This document shows, in pieces, positions 11,180-20,202 of a DNA stretch of 64,000 nt (position 1 is its first letter; the number at the start of each line of letters is the position of its first letter). Under the pieces are notes generated by a model. It worked only from the letters and a program-made list of their open reading frames with translations, was not told the DNA's origin and ran no database searches. The DNA lies in the NCBI GenBank assembly GCA_034769895.1, contig CM068367.1, positions 311,373,486 through 311,437,485 on the forward strand, read 5' to 3'. This DNA comes from Magicicada septendecula. Lineage: Eukaryota > Arthropoda > Insecta > Hemiptera > Cicadidae. Made by a program: the position numbers and the translations under genes.

Positions 11180-13018
11180 TGGAAAAATACAGAGAACGGA
11201 GTCGATTTGTCCGACTCGACTGTGATAAGCGAAACAGCTGAATTTGACGAATCAGCTGTTATGAATAGTCTTGAAATACATTCAACACCGAATGTAGGTC
11301 AAGACGACAAAACTATGAATGCAAGTAACACAAATGAAACAAGTAATACAGAAGATTCGGGCGTGCAATTGACCCCGACTTCAACAAAATGTAACAGCCA
11401 ATTTAATAATGATGTAATGAAAATGTTGCAATTAATCCCAGAGCAAAACAGTAATTTTGACACCAAATTTGACGAACAGAAAAACGAGATGCAAGAATTT
11501 AAAAGTAGTGTAAATGAGAAATTAGATATACAGAATACTGAATTAAATAAACGTTTTGACAATAACGAAAAAATTGTCGAGAACAAATTTAATGTGATAA
11601 GTAGCGATATGAATAGTCGTTTTGACATGAATGATGCTAAGTTTGAGGTATTAACTAATTCACTGTATAGCATTGATGACCGAATGAATGAAATACGTAG
11701 TGAAACAAAGAGAGAAACAGATGAGTTGAGAGAGTATGTGTGTGTGGTAGACAGCAAAACAAAAATGTTAGAATCCAATCAGAAAGAGATTGGACAACAA
11801 ATAATTACAGTAAATGACAAATTAGAAAACTTTGAAGGTAAAGTAGGTGATAAAGTTGAGAGTATTGAAAGTGAGATGCAGTGCTTAACTAACACAATAC
11901 ATGTTATAGATAACCGTAGCAGTGAATTAGAATCACAAATAGCAATAGTAAAAAATGTTAGAAATGAGGTAGAAAGTAATTGCAAAACAGAGATACAAGC
12001 TATACAAAATACAGTAAATACTATAGATAAAAATAATAAACAATTTGAATATTTAAATAACAATAAATTTGTGTCAATTGAGCAGAGTATAGTTAATGTT
12101 AAGGATGAATTGAATATAGCTATAAACGAAAAACTTAATAGAGTTACTGAACACATAGTCATTGCTAAAGATATGAATAGCGATATCGATTTGGAGTTAT
12201 TTAATTGTGAAAACAGGGGGGTACACCCTATGCAATTTTTAAATAGAGTCAGAGAGTTTAATCAGTTTTGTAGAAGTAGCTGGGAGGTACAATTGTTAAA
12301 AATCATGAAGTGTTTTAGAGGGAATTCCGCGGTATGGGCGGAGGTGCATAAAATAGACTGGGTAGATTACCAGTGTTTTGAGATGGCTTTTAGAGAGAAA
12401 TATTGGTCGGAGGAGGAACAAGAGATATTACGGAGTAAAATTATGGGACCAGGTAATTTTGGGACCCAAGGGGGTAACGTAACTACGTACATAATGCGAC
12501 TATATAATGAAGCAAAATATTTAGAGCCACCGTTACTGTTCGGGTCATTCGTCCGTCACATAAGCAAGCACTTACCGAGAGAAATACAAATTACATTAAT
12601 GACTCGAGAGATTGTAGAAATCACGGAATTAGAGAAAATCTTAGACATATTTCAGAATATAAGAGAACAGGATATGAGTAGGCGGATAAACACACCAGTA
12701 TCACATACAAATGGGAATCATAATCAACCAAGGGGAATACACAATTTTCGTCGGGGAGCGCGGGGAGGAAGTTTTGACAATAGGGGCAAGAGTTGGAGGT
12801 GTAGAGACTGTGAAACTGATAATTATGCTAATCGAACAAATTGTTTTAGATGTCATCAAAACAGAGAGTGCGCCAGGAACGAGAGAGCGAACCCACCACC
12901 AAATCAACAGTCGAGGGGAGGAGAATTTTATAGAGGAGCGCCCAGAGGAGGAGGACATTATAATAGAGGAAGGGGAGGAAATCATCCAGCTGTAGCAGGC
13001 CCGTCCACGGGAAATTAA
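11180..13018 (+). CDS. gag: Gag: coiled coil, capsid, RanBP2-type zinc finger
   Basis: Open frame of about 600 codons encoding the structural protein. A long acidic, Asn/Lys-rich coiled-coil region occupies roughly residues 60-330 (numbered from 11207), then a Ty3/Gypsy-like capsid core at about 335-460 (HPMQFLNRVREFNQF; WAEV...FREKYW). An RG-rich linker follows, then one RanBP2-type zinc finger at residues 530-549 (nt 12794-12853: W-x-C-x2-C-x3-N-x6-C-x2-C) and a second RG/RGG-rich tail. No CCHC knuckle is present. The finger-between-RGG layout recalls FUS/TAF15 RNA-binding modules and probably serves RNA binding. Start problem: the upstream ATG (11179) is in another frame because of the A-run just after it; the first in-frame ATG is 11261. 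Confidence 0.88.
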   Translation, partial: WKNTENGVDLSDSTVISETAEFDESAVMNSLEIHSTPNVGQDDKTMNASNTNETSNTEDSGVQLTPTSTKCNSQFNNDVMKMLQLIPEQNSNFDTKFDEQKNEMQEFKSSVNEKLDIQNTELNKRFDNNEKIVENKFNVISSDMNSRFDMNDAKFEVLTNSLYSIDDRMNEIRSETKRETDELREYVCVVDSKTKMLESNQKEIGQQIITVNDKLENFEGKVGDKVESIESEMQCLTNTIHVIDNRSSELESQIAIVKNVRNEVESNCKTEIQAIQNTVNTIDKNNKQFEYLNNNKFVSIEQSIVNVKDELNIAINEKLNRVTEHIVIAKDMNSDIDLELFNCENRGVHPMQFLNRVREFNQFCRSSWEVQLLKIMKCFRGNSAVWAEVHKIDWVDYQCFEMAFREKYWSEEEQEILRSKIMGPGNFGTQGGNVTTYIMRLYNEAKYLEPPLLFGSFVRHISKHLPREIQITLMTREIVEITELEKILDIFQNIREQDMSRRINTPVSHTNGNHNQPRGIHNFRRGARGGSFDNRGKSWRCRDCETDNYANRTNCFRCHQNRECARNERANPPPNQQSRGGEFYRGAPRGGGHYNRGRGGNHPAVAGPSTGN

Positions 13019-14636
13019 GAAAGACAATGGAGAAGCGGGCCCAACCATTGTCAACGGAGAACCGGGTCCAAGTAACCAACGAATATGCGAACAACGTTAT
13101 CAAGGTGGACATGGCGAAAGAATTGTTAGAAGAAGAGGAGAACCAGGTGATGGAACGCAGAACATGATTGACGAGGTGACAATTAACATTGAAGGTAAGA
13201 ATTATAAAACTTTAATTGATACCGGTAGCGAGATCTCAGTGATTTCGGAAAATGTTATGGGTGAATTAAAAGAGATAAATAAAAATATACCATCATTACC
13301 AGTTGCGGGGGTTACAGTAGTGGGGGTAACTGGGGTGAGAAGTAAGAGAATAACCAGACAAGTACAATTAAATATTTTAATAAATGAAGTTGAATTTGAA
13401 AACACTTTCCTAGTAGTTAAAGGGTTGAGTCTGGATGTAATATTGGGAAATGATTTTTTGGAGAGAAACGGAGCTGTAATAGATTTCAATAAACAAATAG
13501 TAAAATTTGAAAAGGGAAATAAACCAGTCAGAATAGAGTTTAAAAAAGTAATAAATGAAAGTAAAGTCACGGGAATAAAAATGTTACATAAGCAGATAGG
13601 CGATAGAGAGATAGAGACCAAGATAAATATATGTCTAGAGAGTGATAGCCTAGAGAATGAGGAGGGAGAAATGCATGAGAGTAATGAGAGTGTGTGGGCA
13701 GATAGAGCCAACAAATTTTTTAATGAAGATACAGTTGTAGGAAATACTCAGCGAGAGGAGCTGTGGGCAGTCGTGGAGCGGTTCAGAGAGGTATTTGATG
13801 AATCACCAGGGAAAGCGAAGGACTACATCTGTGAGCTGAAAGTTCGGGACCACGCACCATACATGCAGAGGAGCTACCCGGTGCCGTTTTCGAAGAGGAG
13901 GGCTGTACAGGAGGAACTGGACCGGATGATGCAGGGAGGCATAATTGAACGCTCAGTATCACCCTACTCAAATCCTTTGGTGGTAGTGATAAAAAAGGAT
14001 GGGAAGGTAAGGTTATGTTTAGATGCTCGGAAAATTAATCAAATTATTATACCTGACAGGGAATCTCCGGAACCCATAAATGAGATTTTACAGAAGTTTA
14101 GTGGAGTCAAATACATGACGTCACTAGACCTGACAGCTGGATACTGGCAGGTGCCGTTAGCAACAGAGAGCAGAAAATACACAGCTTTTCTTTTTAATGG
14201 TAAGAATTACCAGTTCAAACACTTACCTTTTGGATTAAACACCAGTGTTGCTAGTTTTATTAAATGTTTAGATAATATTTTACAACCTAAGGATTTAGAT
14301 TTTTTAACCGTATATGTCGATGATATCTTGATAGCTTCTAGAACATTCACTGAACATTTGGAACACATAGAATATGTTTTAGATAAGCTACAAAAAGGGG
14401 GTTTAACAGTGAATTGGGACAAGTCTAAGTTTCTGCAGACAGAAATACATTTCTTAGGATTTATTATTACACAGGAGGGGATATTAGCCAACCCTGACAA
14501 AGTAGAAGCCATAATGCGATTCCCCGAACCGAAAAACATTAAGCAATTACAAAGTTTTTTAGGCCTATGCAATTTTTACAGGAAATTTCAGGAGAACTAC
14601 GCACACACAACATCCAAACTGAGTGCTGTGCTGTAG
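12996..14636 (+). CDS. pol: Pol N-terminal part: protease and reverse transcriptase, ends at TAG
   Basis: This frame opens at 12996, overlaps gag by about 20 nt and lies +1 relative to it; the first ATG is 13164. Retropepsin active site DTGSE is near 13218-13232, with the GNDFL flap/C-terminal region near 13450. Reverse transcriptase follows: IIERS.SPYSNPLVVVIKKDG (about 13943-14000), SLDLTAGYWQVPL, LPFGLN, catalytic YVDD at 14313-14324, HFLGF. The frame stops at an in-frame TAG (14634-14636) exactly where the RT-RNase H connection should continue; the same frame is open again immediately after. Gag-pol expression probably needs a +1 shift near the gag stop or separate initiation. Confidence 0.9.
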   Translation, partial: QARPREIKKDNGEAGPTIVNGEPGPSNQRICEQRYQGGHGERIVRRRGEPGDGTQNMIDEVTINIEGKNYKTLIDTGSEISVISENVMGELKEINKNIPSLPVAGVTVVGVTGVRSKRITRQVQLNILINEVEFENTFLVVKGLSLDVILGNDFLERNGAVIDFNKQIVKFEKGNKPVRIEFKKVINESKVTGIKMLHKQIGDREIETKINICLESDSLENEEGEMHESNESVWADRANKFFNEDTVVGNTQREELWAVVERFREVFDESPGKAKDYICELKVRDHAPYMQRSYPVPFSKRRAVQEELDRMMQGGIIERSVSPYSNPLVVVIKKDGKVRLCLDARKINQIIIPDRESPEPINEILQKFSGVKYMTSLDLTAGYWQVPLATESRKYTAFLFNGKNYQFKHLPFGLNTSVASFIKCLDNILQPKDLDFLTVYVDDILIASRTFTEHLEHIEYVLDKLQKGGLTVNWDKSKFLQTEIHFLGFIITQEGILANPDKVEAIMRFPEPKNIKQLQSFLGLCNFYRKFQENYAHTTSKLSAVL

Positions 14637-16403
14637 AAGAATAAACAGTGGAGATGGGGCGATACAGAACGGAATGCATTCAACGAAATTAAGAGAAAGT
14701 TTAGTCACATGATCATGATGAATCATCCCGATTTTAATAAAACTTTTTATTTGCAGACCGACGCCAGCAATGTAGCGCTAGGGGCGGAGCTCTACCAGGG
14801 GGGTTGCGACAAGGAACATCTGACGATCGCCTTCGCCAGTAGATCGCTGCTGTCGGCTGAGAAAAATTATACGACGACAGAAAAAGAACGTTTGAGTATT
14901 GTGTTCGCCGTGGGCAAATTCCGGACCTACATCCTAGGCAATACAACGATAATCCGGACGGATAACAAGGCATTATCATTCCTGAATTCAGGTAAGCTGA
15001 CACATAGCAGATTAACCAGGTGGGTATTCGCTTTACAAGAATATAACTTTTCCTGGGAGTATATAAAGGGGTCAGATAATAAGGTACCGGATACACTTTC
15101 TAGAGTCGATGTTATAGACAATAAAACTGGTAGGGATCTTAAAGAAATAGAAATTTTTAGATTAACTAGAGAAGATAGAAATTTTGGTGAAGAATTAAGT
15201 GACATTAAAAATATGCAAAGTTCTGATAGTAAACTGGGTAAAGTAATTGTTAGTTTAGAAATAGAGGTAGAGGGGTCTGAATATAGTGAGCGATTTCAAG
15301 TATATCAAGGTATTTTGTTTAAAAAAGTAGATGGTGGGGAGCGTGATTGGAGGTTAGTTATACCCGAGGGGTTAATAGATAAAATTGTTTGGGATTGTCA
15401 TATAAGGTATGGTCATTTTGGGGCGAGAAAATGTGCAAATGTTTTGAAAGAGTCATGTATATTTAAGAATATGGAGAAGAGAGTTAGAAGAGTATTAAGA
15501 GTGTGTGATTTATGTCAGAAATCGAAAGTAGTCAATTATAAACTGGAAGGGGAGATGAATTACATAAAAGTTGAGAGACCGTTTGATCTAGTTGCGGTTG
15601 ATTTATATGGACCATTACCCAGAGGTAGAGGGGGTGTGTTATATGTATTTGTAGTTCTAGACACTTTTTCCAAATTCATGAAGTTATATAGCGTTAAGAG
15701 AGCGACCAGTAAAGTACTCAGTGAGAAAATAGTAAAAGACTACATGCTTAATGTTGGAAAACCGAAAATTATATTATCTGACCACGGTCCACAGTTTATA
15801 AGCGGCAAGTGGCGGCAGATGCTTGGATGGGAAGGTATCATACCCAAGCATACAGCAGTATATCATCCTCAGTCGAACCAAGCAGAGCGGGTGATGAGAG
15901 AGATTGGCAGGATATTTCGGGCGTACTGTCACGCCAAACACACAGAATGGCCATCCTACGTGAAGAAAGTAGAGGAGTGGCTGAATTGTACCACCCATGA
16001 ATCCACTGGATTTACGCCGCATGAGTTGATCAGGGGAACAAGGCCGCCCAGGATATTGGAACAACTTTTCGAATACCCACCCGAAGGTCAAGTTTTGGAC
16101 AGGAACATGAAAATTAGATTGGCAAACGAGAACTTACTTACGAGAGGAGAGCGAAGAAAACAGAAACATGATGCGAAGGGTAAATGGACCAAGTATGAGG
16201 TAGGTCAGTTAGTGTTAGTAAAAAGGCATGATTTGTCCAGTGCTCAAGATAGAGAAATAAAGAAGTTTTTCTTATTGTATGAAGGACCCTATGAAATTGT
16301 AGAAATAAAAATGCAGAATGCGTATGTGCTGAGGAACCCAGCGACGCAGGAAATAGTAGGTACTCAAAATGCGACGAATTTAAAATTATATCGGTCACTT
16401 TAA
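14637..16403 (+). CDS. pol: Pol C-terminal part: RNase H and integrase
   Basis: Same frame as the preceding segment, separated only by the TAG codon. RNase H motifs are visible at about 14757-14960 (QTDASN, TEKERLSIVFA, IRTDNKALSF). Integrase has an HHCC zinc-binding part (CHIRYGHFG...CDLCQ, about 15395-15525), then the D,D-35-E core: AVDLYGP (about 15595), LSDHGPQF (about 15776), and a glutamate in NQAERVMREI (about 15877-15905). A C-terminal GPY-type segment (LLYEGPYEIVEI) precedes the TAA. The chain is intact apart from the upstream stop, so the element is either recently inactivated or depends on readthrough. Confidence 0.92.
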   Translation, partial: KNKQWRWGDTERNAFNEIKRKFSHMIMMNHPDFNKTFYLQTDASNVALGAELYQGGCDKEHLTIAFASRSLLSAEKNYTTTEKERLSIVFAVGKFRTYILGNTTIIRTDNKALSFLNSGKLTHSRLTRWVFALQEYNFSWEYIKGSDNKVPDTLSRVDVIDNKTGRDLKEIEIFRLTREDRNFGEELSDIKNMQSSDSKLGKVIVSLEIEVEGSEYSERFQVYQGILFKKVDGGERDWRLVIPEGLIDKIVWDCHIRYGHFGARKCANVLKESCIFKNMEKRVRRVLRVCDLCQKSKVVNYKLEGEMNYIKVERPFDLVAVDLYGPLPRGRGGVLYVFVVLDTFSKFMKLYSVKRATSKVLSEKIVKDYMLNVGKPKIILSDHGPQFISGKWRQMLGWEGIIPKHTAVYHPQSNQAERVMREIGRIFRAYCHAKHTEWPSYVKKVEEWLNCTTHESTGFTPHELIRGTRPPRILEQLFEYPPEGQVLDRNMKIRLANENLLTRGERRKQKHDAKGKWTKYEVGQLVLVKRHDLSSAQDREIKKFFLLYEGPYEIVEIKMQNAYVLRNPATQEIVGTQNATNLKLYRSL

Positions 16404-16562
16404 TTATGTTTATGAATAAGATTTTAAATATTGTTGTATGATTACAGAAGGGATCCTCCCCCATTTTCGGGCGGTCACGATCTTACCAGTCCTGGCCGTG
16501 GAATTCGGAACTCGGAGGCGGGCCATGGTTGGCAGATCTTCCTTCGGGCGGTGAAAGCAACG

Positions 16563-16916
16563 ATGGTCCGGCTCCACCAAAATTGGTATAAAGTAGAAAA
16601 TTTAACTACATATTTGAACGGGGAGGGGGACCCCAACAAGTACGTGACACGAATTAATTTTTTAATATACTACAGGTGCATCAGTTTTGATGTACCTGTC
16701 ACGTGCCTGCACTGCCTTAGAGTGTTGTACATAATGGAGGCTGCACCTAAATATAGGGCAGCGCATACAAACTTAAATATTTTTAGTGTCAATGGCGAAA
16801 TTCAAGTTGAGCCATTGACAATAGTTTTGCTTAAGCCAGAAACGAAGAGTTTCGCGGAGAAGTATGGGAAGTTCCGGCTCAGACGACGGGGTAGTAGAGA
16901 TGAGAAGATTTGGTAG
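16563..16916 (+). CDS. Small accessory ORF after pol
   Basis: ATG at 16563 opens a 117-codon frame 160 nt downstream of pol, ending TAG at 16914-16916; the frame is open upstream to about 16431 without another good start. The product begins MVRLHQNWYKVEN, has a hydrophobic/cysteine-containing middle (LIYYRCISF; CLHCLRVLYIM) and a very basic tail (KFRLRRRGSRDEK). No signal peptide or clear membrane span. I do not recognise it; it is not env-like. Its start lies inside a module that recurs at 17473-17610. It could be a real accessory protein or a chance frame. Confidence 0.4.
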   Translation: MVRLHQNWYKVENLTTYLNGEGDPNKYVTRINFLIYYRCISFDVPVTCLHCLRVLYIMEAAPKYRAAHTNLNIFSVNGEIQVEPLTIVLLKPETKSFAEKYGKFRLRRRGSRDEKIW

Positions 16917-17376
16917 TACAATTTGCATAGAAGGGGAAGTAACTGCACAAAGTAGATCTGAGCCGGAGCTTTTGTATACCTCATCGCAAAACACCCCCGT
17001 TTCAGGCGGGGATACTGACCACTAGAATATAAGTTATAATTTAAAAATGTAAATAAATTTTAGAATTAAGTGACCAAATATAATTGTCAAGTTTTAGTAT
17101 CAGTGAGTATGGGAACGTTTTGAAAAGATGTGTAGTAAAATAAAAACTTGTTGTCAATACAAGAAGTGGGGATGCTTTTGGGGGGGTAGATTGGTGCTCA
17201 ATGAAGTGATAGAACAGTGGAGTGTGGAACTGCAATGGTTGAAAGTTTTAGTTTATCAATGTTAATTAGTTAGCTATTAAGTTGCTATTGCGGGGGTGGC
17301 CTGTGCTCCCGTAGATAGCGAAATGGGTTGGGGGTAACAGAGAGTGTTACCTCCATCGGAGGCGAAAATGGCGAAA

Positions 17377-17440
17377 ATGTGCGACACACCTTTTTCGTGT
17401 AAACTTAATTTACACACTGATAGACGATCGTGTCGCACAT
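17377..17440 (+). ncRNA. Nested stem-loop in Gypsy 3' region
   Basis: ATGTGCGACAC (17377-17387) is the exact reverse complement of GTGTCGCACAT (17430-17440). Inside the loop GTGTAAA (17397-17403) pairs with TTTACAC (17409-17415). This gives a two-hairpin RNA fold. It is a structural element of the retrotransposon RNA by inference. Confidence 0.6.
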
Positions 17441-17543
17441 AATAAAACGATGTAGAACAGGCATTGAAATGCAAGTTAGATTTCCCCGACTTTTCGGGCG
17501 ATTACTGCCTTACCAGCACTAATCGTGGATTTGGCTAGTGGTT

Positions 17544-17577
17544 AGCTATGGTCATAACAAGTCCCTTGACCATAGCT
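17544..17577 (+). ncRNA. 11-bp perfect stem-loop in Gypsy 3' region
   Basis: AGCTATGGTCA (17544-17554) and TGACCATAGCT (17567-17577) are perfect complements with a 12-nt loop. A second hairpin with CTACCAC/GTGGTAG and CTGTTC/GAACAG arms follows at about 17655-17697. Confidence 0.6.
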
Positions 17578-20151
17578 GACTTGAAATTGGTATATAGTAG
17601 AAATTAAATGGGGGGTGAATTTTAGGGGAAATCCCGGTACTATGGAACAGCGGCTACCACTCTGTTCGCGGAGGAACAGCAAAGCCAGGTGGTAGACCCG
17701 CATTAAGGGCATGTAACTATATAACAAAGGTATGTTGATATCTGAACCTTTTAAAATGTAACAGCCGAAGCAAAGACACGGAGAGGTAAAACTACTCCAA
17801 AATATGCCGTCTTTTGCAGAAGCGAAAGGGCGATACAGTCCTCCATAATTTGCAATAGAGTGTGTGGCTGGGAGGTGGCTCAGATGAGCCACGAATTTAA
17901 ATTTTACCACATAAAATATTTTTTCGCTAATTCAAAGTTTGATCCAATAAAAATGCTTGTGCTCTGTTAAATAACTAGCTGCTCAGACATTCAATATAAG
18001 GTGTTCATGCCATGATTTTAAATGTATTATTTTATTGTTGTACGTTAGATATAGGTATTGATAAAAAGATGTGTTTTCATTATGTGTGTATTTTGAACCT
18101 AAGTAGATAATTAAGCCGTCTGGCAGGCGGTCAACATAAATGATCAGAATCAGAAAAAGGGGAAACAATGAGGTTAGAAGTAAGGATAAATAAGTTTATA
18201 TAATTCATGTAATTTGTTCAATTATGAGATGTGTTTTCATTGTGTTAGGAAGATCAGCTGATCAGCAATAACAGGTCACTGGTAAAATGGTTTATAAATG
18301 TTCCAAGTAATTAATGTTCAATGTAATGTTTTAATGTATTACAGATGTTTTAAAGTAATGATAAAAGTAATTTGATAAATTGAGAAATAAAGTAATAATT
18401 TATACAAGCGAATAAAAGATAGTTTTTTAGGTGATGAGTATTTTGTGGGACATATAAATCTGTCCAAGTTGAAGTCAAAGTTGAAGAAATAGTAGAGATG
18501 AAGATAATGTAATGCTGTTATGATTTAATGTATGTTATAGAATTTTGAGAAGTATTGATGTTGACACAGTAGTACTGGAGAATATATGTAGAGTTTTGAG
18601 TGATATATTGTTGTCTATAATTGATGCTGTTATTTTGTTGTATTTGTAGTAAGGTAATGAGATTGAGATTTTGGGGATGGCAATTTTGTAGTAGGGGGTA
18701 GTGTAATGTGGGAGTCCGCAACATAATGATAAGTTGGGACGGGATAGGTACCGATTTAGTGGGACGGGGCCGCCTTAGGTAGAATCCAGGGGCCAGATAA
18801 GGGAATTGAGTTTTTTTTGGGGGGAAACACGTATCCCAAGTACAAAGGGTTAGAGAGTATTTTTTTTTATATATAGAGAGAAGGTGGCGATTTGAGTTTA
18901 ATGACAAGTTGGGTTTAGAGAGTGTTTTGATAGAGATTTTGATAGAGATGGGTGTCATGTAAGTTACCGTTGTTAGTTATTAGAGTCAAAGGGAGAAAGA
19001 TTATATAGGTAAACAGATCAAGTAGTACAGTAAATGAGAATAAATAATTTATATCACCCAAAGTAATGGAGAATAAGATTGTTAAATAAAGAGAGGGATT
19101 TATAATAAAGATATAAAGTTTTATTTTTGAAACCAGTGACAAAACTTTGATAGAATTTGATAATGTAAAGATATAAGGTGTCTATTTTGAATCATTTAAA
19201 TGTCAATTTGATTATTGTTTATAATAATGTTTTGTTATTTTAAATGTTTTAGTATGTTTTGTGTTTAAAGTTAGATTGTTACAGATGTTAAATGTATTTT
19301 CAGACAGTATACATAACACATGTAGGTCAAGGTTGTGGACTTGACCTAGTTTCGATCAGCTGACAGTGAGGTCATATAATTTCATAGTATGGAAGTCAGT
19401 TCAACTGTTGTTTTGATCAATTTAAACCAATTTTTAAATAATTTCTACATGTAAAGGAAACCTTTTAATGAACTTACATTTTTTTTGAATTTTAAAATTT
19501 TTTTTGGAAGATTATTTTGAAAAAAAAAAAAAAAAAAAAAAAAAGGATTTTTCGCCTGCCAGCTAATGAATATTTTGAGTATTGATTATTTTCTTGTTTG
19601 TGTATTAACCATGTTTATTTTTATTGATTTTTTTGTATTGCATTGTATTGTTAGACTCTAAGTATGCACATGTTAGGTTAAGGATATGTTTAACTATAAG
19701 GAATGTTTAAATTCACTTATTTTAAGTAAAAACAGAAAACAAGGAAGAGAATTTTTTGATACAATATTTTATTTTGAATTCTGAATTTTTTTTTGATGAA
19801 ATAGTAAATTTTAAAGAATTTTTCAATGTATAATATGTAATGTGAGTGTGTGTGAGCCCAGTATCTGCTAAAGGCAGCCCAGCTTGCATACAAGGGGAAC
19901 CATATCGGCTGAGGATCTGGAGTAATCTAAGCCAGGGATTGAGGATTTTTGGGGGTAGCATGTTAGAAGGTGAGGTGTGCGGGTGGTACTTGTCTGTTCG
20001 ATTTTTCGGTGTTGGGATCTCTTACGGAGAAGTCCAGTGATCTCGTTCAGATGAGTCCATAGTCGCTGAGCCAGGGGGGTCGTGTACCCATGTAGAGTAA
20101 GAACAAGGGGGTTGTTGGCACCAGTTCCTCACCGGTCCTCTTCGGGGTTTA

Positions 20152-20202
20152 TCAATGAGATTTCTTCTGTTCTGGACAGCAGAATTCTCATTGAGGGGGT
20201 AT
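20152..20202 (+). promoter_or_regulatory. Hairpin and polypurine tract before 3' LTR
   Basis: TCAATGAGA at 20152 pairs with TCTCATTGA ending at 20194, and the inner TTTCTTCTG/CAGCAGAA arms extend the stem to about 20 bp with few mismatches. A purine-rich GAGGGGG lies at the foot of the stem, directly before the 3' LTR, and is the likely plus-strand primer. Confidence 0.7.

Larger units (their letters stand above)
16445..17610 (+). repeat. Two diverged copies of a ~150-nt module
   Basis: Copy A at about 16445-16610 and copy B at about 17473-17610 share, in order: a C run, TTTTCGGGCG, CTTACCAG, CGTGGA and later AAATTGGTATA.AGTAGAAA. The order and spacing of several shared blocks make chance unlikely. 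Copy A leads into the small ORF at 16563; copy B contains a perfect 11-bp hairpin. Confidence 0.6.
16917..20190 (+). other. Long structured non-coding 3' region of Gypsy element
   Basis: About 3.3 kb between the last ORF and the 3' LTR, where env would sit in a retrovirus-like element. It holds no plus-strand ORF of note. It contains several strong stem-loops (listed separately), a second copy of the 16445-16610 module (17473-17610), a conspicuously C-poor plus strand from about 18150 to 19520, and an internal A-run at 19520-19544. I infer structural or packaging/export functions on the genomic RNA, but nothing shows this directly. Confidence 0.6.

Noticed and set aside
11299..13112. Several minus-strand frames opposite gag
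   Set aside because: They mirror the A-rich sense strand of gag, have no domain content and no regulatory signals.
17542..18958. Minus-strand frames in the Gypsy 3' region (for example 18518-18958)
   Set aside because: Low-complexity Ser/Leu/Ile/Asn/Tyr composition caused by the C-poor plus strand; no antisense gene features.
16404..20190. Envelope gene in the Gypsy element
   Set aside because: No frame with signal peptide, furin-like site and membrane anchor; only the 117-codon basic ORF is present.
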